6,601 nucleotides of DNA, from positions 1 to 6,601 of the forward strand of contig DATKLX010000137.1 of the NCBI GenBank assembly GCA_035542155.1, written 5' to 3'. This DNA comes from DATKLX01 sp035542155. Its GTDB lineage: Bacteria > Chloroflexota > Anaerolineae > Anaerolineales > Anaerolineaceae. Shown piece by piece: positions 4,032 through 6,601 of this stretch; within the stretch, counting starts at the first letter, position 1; each line of letters opens with the position of its first letter. The position numbers and the translations under genes were made by a program. Under the pieces are notes generated by a model. The model was not told the DNA's origin and did not search any database. It saw only the letters and a list, made by a program, of their open reading frames with translations.

Positions 4032-5765
4032 ATGATCACCGAACTGCGGATTGACAATTTTGCCATTATCCACCGCCTGGAGCTGGAATTCAGCGATGGG
4101 TTGGTGACGTTTACCGGTGAAACGGGCGCAGGTAAATCCATCATCCTCGACGCGATCACCGCCGTACTGGGCGGCCGCGCAGACGCCACCTCCATTCGCA
4201 GCGGCGCCGAGCGCGCCAGCGTGGAAGCGATTTTTCGCCTCTCTCAGCGGGTCCAGGCGCCTATCCTCGAGATTCTCGAGCGCGAGGACCTGCTCGACGA
4301 TCCCAACTATCTCACCCTCGCTCGCGACATCCGCCGCGAAGGGCGCACCACGGCGCGGATCAACGGGCGCAGCGTCAGCCTGGGCCTCCTCCGCGAGCTG
4401 GGCGCCTATCTGGTGGACATTCACGGGCAATCCGAGCACCTCTCGCTGCTCAACGTGCGCCACCACATCGGGCTGCTCGACCGCTACGCTGGCTGTGAAG
4501 ACCTCCTGGCCGGGTACGGAGAAGTGTACCGCCGGCTGCAGGCCGCGCGGCGCGATCTCCAGTCAGTGCGCCAGGCCGAGCAGGATGCCTCCCGCCGCAC
4601 GGATCTGCTCACCTTCCAGGCCGAAGAGATCGAAGCAGCTCAGCTCCGGCGCGGGGAGGATGACGAGCTTCACCAGGACCGCACTCGCCTGGCCAACGCC
4701 GAAAACCTGGCCAACCTGGCCCAGGCGGTGCTCACCGCGCTGGATGAGGGCTCCCCGGAATCTCCATCGGCCAGCGACCTGCTCGGTGAGGTGGTCCGCA
4801 GCCTCAATTCCCTGGCCCATATCGACCCCTCACGCGCGGATCTGGTCCAGCAGGCCGAGCTGGCGATGGAGACCCTGGCCGACGTCAGCCGCGAGCTGCA
4901 CCGCTATCAGGAGCAGATCGAGTTCAACCCCAAGCGCCTCGACCAGATCGAGGACCGCCTGGACCTGATCCAGAATCTCAAGCGCAAATACGGCGGGTCG
5001 ATCGAAGCCATTCTGGTCTACGGTGAGGACGCCCGCAGGCAACTGGACACGATCGCCCACGCCAGCGAGCGCATCGCCGAGCTGGAAGAGGAAGAAAAAC
5101 GCCTCCTCGAGCAGATCGCCAGACAGGGCCTGGTCCTCTCCGAAAAAAGGCGTGAGGCCGCCGAGCGGCTGGCCAAAGGCGTCGAGGCCGAGCTTAGCGA
5201 CCTGCACATGACCGGGGCGCGCTTTGCCGTCGACTTCCAGACCCGCCCCGATGCGGAGGGCGCGCCGCTCCCCGACGGCCGGCGGGTCGCCTTCGACGCG
5301 ACCGGGCTGGATCGGGTCGAATTCCTCGTCGCCCCCAACCCGGGTGAAGGCCTCAAGCCGATGGTTAAAATTGCCTCCGGCGGCGAGACCGCCCGCCTGA
5401 TGCTGGCCCTCAAGAACGTTCTCGCCCGCGCCGATTTTGTCCCCACCCTGATCTTCGACGAGATCGACCAGGGCATCGGCGGCCGGGTGGGTATGGTTGT
5501 CGGCCAAAAGTTGTGGAACCTGGGCCGCGAGCACCAGGTCCTCTGCGTCACCCACCTGCCCCAGCTCGCCGCCTACGGCGACCAGCATTTCCGCGTCACC
5601 AAGCGCGTCCAGGATGGGCGCACGCTCACCCAGGTCGATTCACTCACCGGCGGCAACCGTCGCCAGGAGCTGGCCCAGATGCTCGGCGGCGTCAGCGAAG
5701 GCACCTTGCGCTCAGCCGAGGAGATGCTCACCTCTGTTCGGGAAAAAGCCTCCCGAAAAGTTTAA
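4032..5765 (+). CDS. recN: DNA repair protein RecN (SMC-like ATPase)
   Basis: RecN is a cytoplasmic SMC-family ATPase that gathers and tethers broken DNA ends during RecA-dependent double-strand-break repair. The 577-aa protein has the typical length. The N-terminal head carries Walker A GETGAGKS (29-36) and the Q-loop region 'DIHGQSEHLSLL' starting at 129. The middle (about 150-400) is long charged helices forming an antiparallel coiled coil, including 'ELEEEEKRLLEQ' around 345-360. The C-terminal head carries the ABC signature SGGET (449-453), Walker B 'LIFDE' (473-477) followed by D479, and the switch His508 in 'CVTHLPQLAAYGD'. The ATG at 4032 is certain from alignment to the family start 'MITELRIDNFAII'. 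No clear ribosome site lies close by, so coupling to the upstream gene three bases away is likely. Many bacteria place recN under LexA. Here I find no LexA-like box directly upstream. Confidence 0.97.
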   Translation: MITELRIDNFAIIHRLELEFSDGLVTFTGETGAGKSIILDAITAVLGGRADATSIRSGAERASVEAIFRLSQRVQAPILEILEREDLLDDPNYLTLARDIRREGRTTARINGRSVSLGLLRELGAYLVDIHGQSEHLSLLNVRHHIGLLDRYAGCEDLLAGYGEVYRRLQAARRDLQSVRQAEQDASRRTDLLTFQAEEIEAAQLRRGEDDELHQDRTRLANAENLANLAQAVLTALDEGSPESPSASDLLGEVVRSLNSLAHIDPSRADLVQQAELAMETLADVSRELHRYQEQIEFNPKRLDQIEDRLDLIQNLKRKYGGSIEAILVYGEDARRQLDTIAHASERIAELEEEEKRLLEQIARQGLVLSEKRREAAERLAKGVEAELSDLHMTGARFAVDFQTRPDAEGAPLPDGRRVAFDATGLDRVEFLVAPNPGEGLKPMVKIASGGETARLMLALKNVLARADFVPTLIFDEIDQGIGGRVGMVVGQKLWNLGREHQVLCVTHLPQLAAYGDQHFRVTKRVQDGRTLTQVDSLTGGNRRQELAQMLGGVSEGTLRSAEEMLTSVREKASRKV

Positions 5766-5782
5766 GCCTTCCCACCGAACAG
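5734..5782 (+). terminator. Alternative hairpins at the recN 3' end
   Basis: TTCGGGA (5737-5743) pairs perfectly with TCCCGAA (5751-5757) around a 7-base loop, all inside the last recN codons. The overlapping CTGTTCGG (5734-5741) is instead complementary to CCGAACAG (5775-5782) after the stop. The two structures cannot form together. Only a weak GTTT run follows the first. This may be a leaky terminator or a read-through switch before the SARP gene. The assignment is tentative. Confidence 0.3.
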
Positions 5783-5816
5783 GCTCTAAGGGTCTCGTCA
5801 TTCAGTCTACACCACC

Positions 5817-6601
5817 ATGGAACCCCTGCGCATCCTCTCCCTCGGAACCCCTGCCGTATTCATAGACGAAAAACCGGTCCAGATCCAGCGCCGGATTCAA
5901 CGCGCGATGCTGTTCTATCTGGCCAACCAGGCTGACATGGTCAGCCGCTCTGAGCTGCTGGCTCTTTTCTGGCCGGAGGAAGAGGAAGAGGTCGCCCGGC
6001 GCCACCTGCGCGAGGCGCTTTCCAAGCTGCGCTCGGACCTGCGTGAGGCGTTTTCGAAAGAAGCTTCGGATCAGCCCGAGCCTGACCTGTTGGTGACCAC
6101 GCCGGATAAGGCCGGCCTGAATTTCGAGCTGGTCTACTCCGACGCGCTCGAATTCCAGCGTCTGGTGGACCAGGCCGGATCGGTCCCCTGGAACCGCCCC
6201 AGCAACCGTCCCCTCCCGGAAGCCGTTTACCAGGTGCTGCTCAAGGCCATCCGCCTGTGGCGCACCCCGCGTTTTCTGGCCGGGATCAATCTCCCTTCTT
6301 CCATCGAGCTGGAGATGTGGCTGACGCTCGCCTCACAGAACCTGGAACGCCAGCGCGGCCAAGTCATCGAGCGCCTTGCCGACCACGCAGTGGCGGCCGG
6401 CGACCTGGAAGCTGCCTTGAACTGGCTGCACCGGGCGCTGGAATCAGATGAAACCAACGAGGACCTTCACCTGCGCGTGCTCAAAACTCTGGTCACATTG
6501 GGCCGGCGCAGCGAGGCGATCAAATATTACACCTACGTCCAGGACCTGATCCGCCGCGAGCTGGGCGCCCCGCCCTCTGTCGCATTGCAGTCGCTCTATC
6601 A
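5817..6601 (+). CDS. SARP/BTAD-type transcriptional regulator, N-terminal part
   Basis: The frame is open from the ATG at 5817 to the window end (261 codons plus two bases), so the gene is cut on the right. Residues 1-75 are an OmpR-like winged-helix DNA-binding domain of the SARP type: 'LRILSLGTPAVFIDEKPV', 'RAMLFYLANQADMVSRSELL', then 'FWPEEEEEVARRHLREALSK', containing the recognition helix. From about 107 to the end runs a bacterial transcriptional activation domain (BTAD) of helical repeats, ending 'YTYVQDLIRRELGAPPS'. In Chloroflexota such proteins often continue into an ATPase or TPR region, which would lie outside the window. Target genes are unknown. The gap after recN is 51 bases with no clear promoter or ribosome site, so expression either reads through from recN or uses an unrecognised start. 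An acidic run E54-E58 sits before the recognition helix. Confidence 0.85.
   Translation, partial: MEPLRILSLGTPAVFIDEKPVQIQRRIQRAMLFYLANQADMVSRSELLALFWPEEEEEVARRHLREALSKLRSDLREAFSKEASDQPEPDLLVTTPDKAGLNFELVYSDALEFQRLVDQAGSVPWNRPSNRPLPEAVYQVLLKAIRLWRTPRFLAGINLPSSIELEMWLTLASQNLERQRGQVIERLADHAVAAGDLEAALNWLHRALESDETNEDLHLRVLKTLVTLGRRSEAIKYYTYVQDLIRRELGAPPSVALQSLY

Noticed and set aside
4117..4968. A 283-codon + strand frame inside recN
   Set aside because: Its product is a Ser/Arg/Pro-rich composition artefact of reading GC-rich recN in another frame.
4830..5588. A 252-codon minus-strand frame opposite recN
   Set aside because: It lies wholly within recN, whose ATPase motifs fix the coding strand, and its product matches no family I know.
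5513..5935. A + strand frame bridging the end of recN and the start of the SARP gene
   Set aside because: Its Pro/Arg/His-rich translation overlaps both real genes in a different frame and has no domain.
1..6601. tRNA, rRNA or insertion-sequence elements
   Set aside because: No cloverleaf-like arms with a CCA-side pattern, no rRNA conserved blocks, and no transposase frame with terminal inverted repeats were seen on either strand.

Overview
The window looks like a chromosomal segment of a bacterium of the phylum Chloroflexota, probably Anaerolineae-like. This is inferred from gene content and not from any marker search. The coding part is GC-rich and densely packed, with every recognisable gene on the + strand. 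The gene set (a stand-alone ssb, a DUF3467 protein, a translin-family protein, a membrane-anchored Cas4-like nuclease, nadK, a B-box/membrane protein, recN and a large SARP/BTAD-type regulator) fits that lineage.

Layout. Bases 1-282 are clearly richer in A+T than the rest. They hold no gene I can assign, but they contain a good promoter for ssb. A LexA-box-like dyad overlaps its -10 element, and the predicted leader contains a 9-bp inverted repeat. From 283 to 2473 runs the first gene block: ssb, a DUF3467 protein, a bacterial translin/TRAX homologue, and a Cas4-like PD-(D/E)XK nuclease encoded in two consecutive ORFs. A 131-bp gap (2474-2604) carries a fragment resembling the widespread 'ACCACAGAG' dispersed repeat, a GC-rich hairpin and a promoter. 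From 2605 to 5765 runs the second block: NAD kinase, a B-box zinc-finger/multi-pass membrane protein whose ATG overlaps the nadK stop, and recN. A short gap with alternative hairpins leads to the N-terminal 261 codons of a SARP/BTAD transcriptional regulator cut by the window end.

How the genes fit together. SSB and RecN are core DNA-repair proteins: single-strand protection and double-strand-break repair. The Cas4-like nuclease would process DNA ends, and the translin homologue would bind or cut small nucleic acids. The block therefore reads as a nucleic-acid maintenance neighbourhood, with NAD kinase supplying NADP. The most unusual object is the Cas4-like nuclease. One iron-sulfur-ligand cysteine and the conserved His lie in a 78-aa protein ending in a membrane helix. 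The catalytic D/E-x-K core and the other three cysteines lie in a second 169-aa protein that begins with a membrane helix. Both ORFs are in the same frame, separated by one TGA and two sense codons. There is no CRISPR array and no other cas gene in the window.
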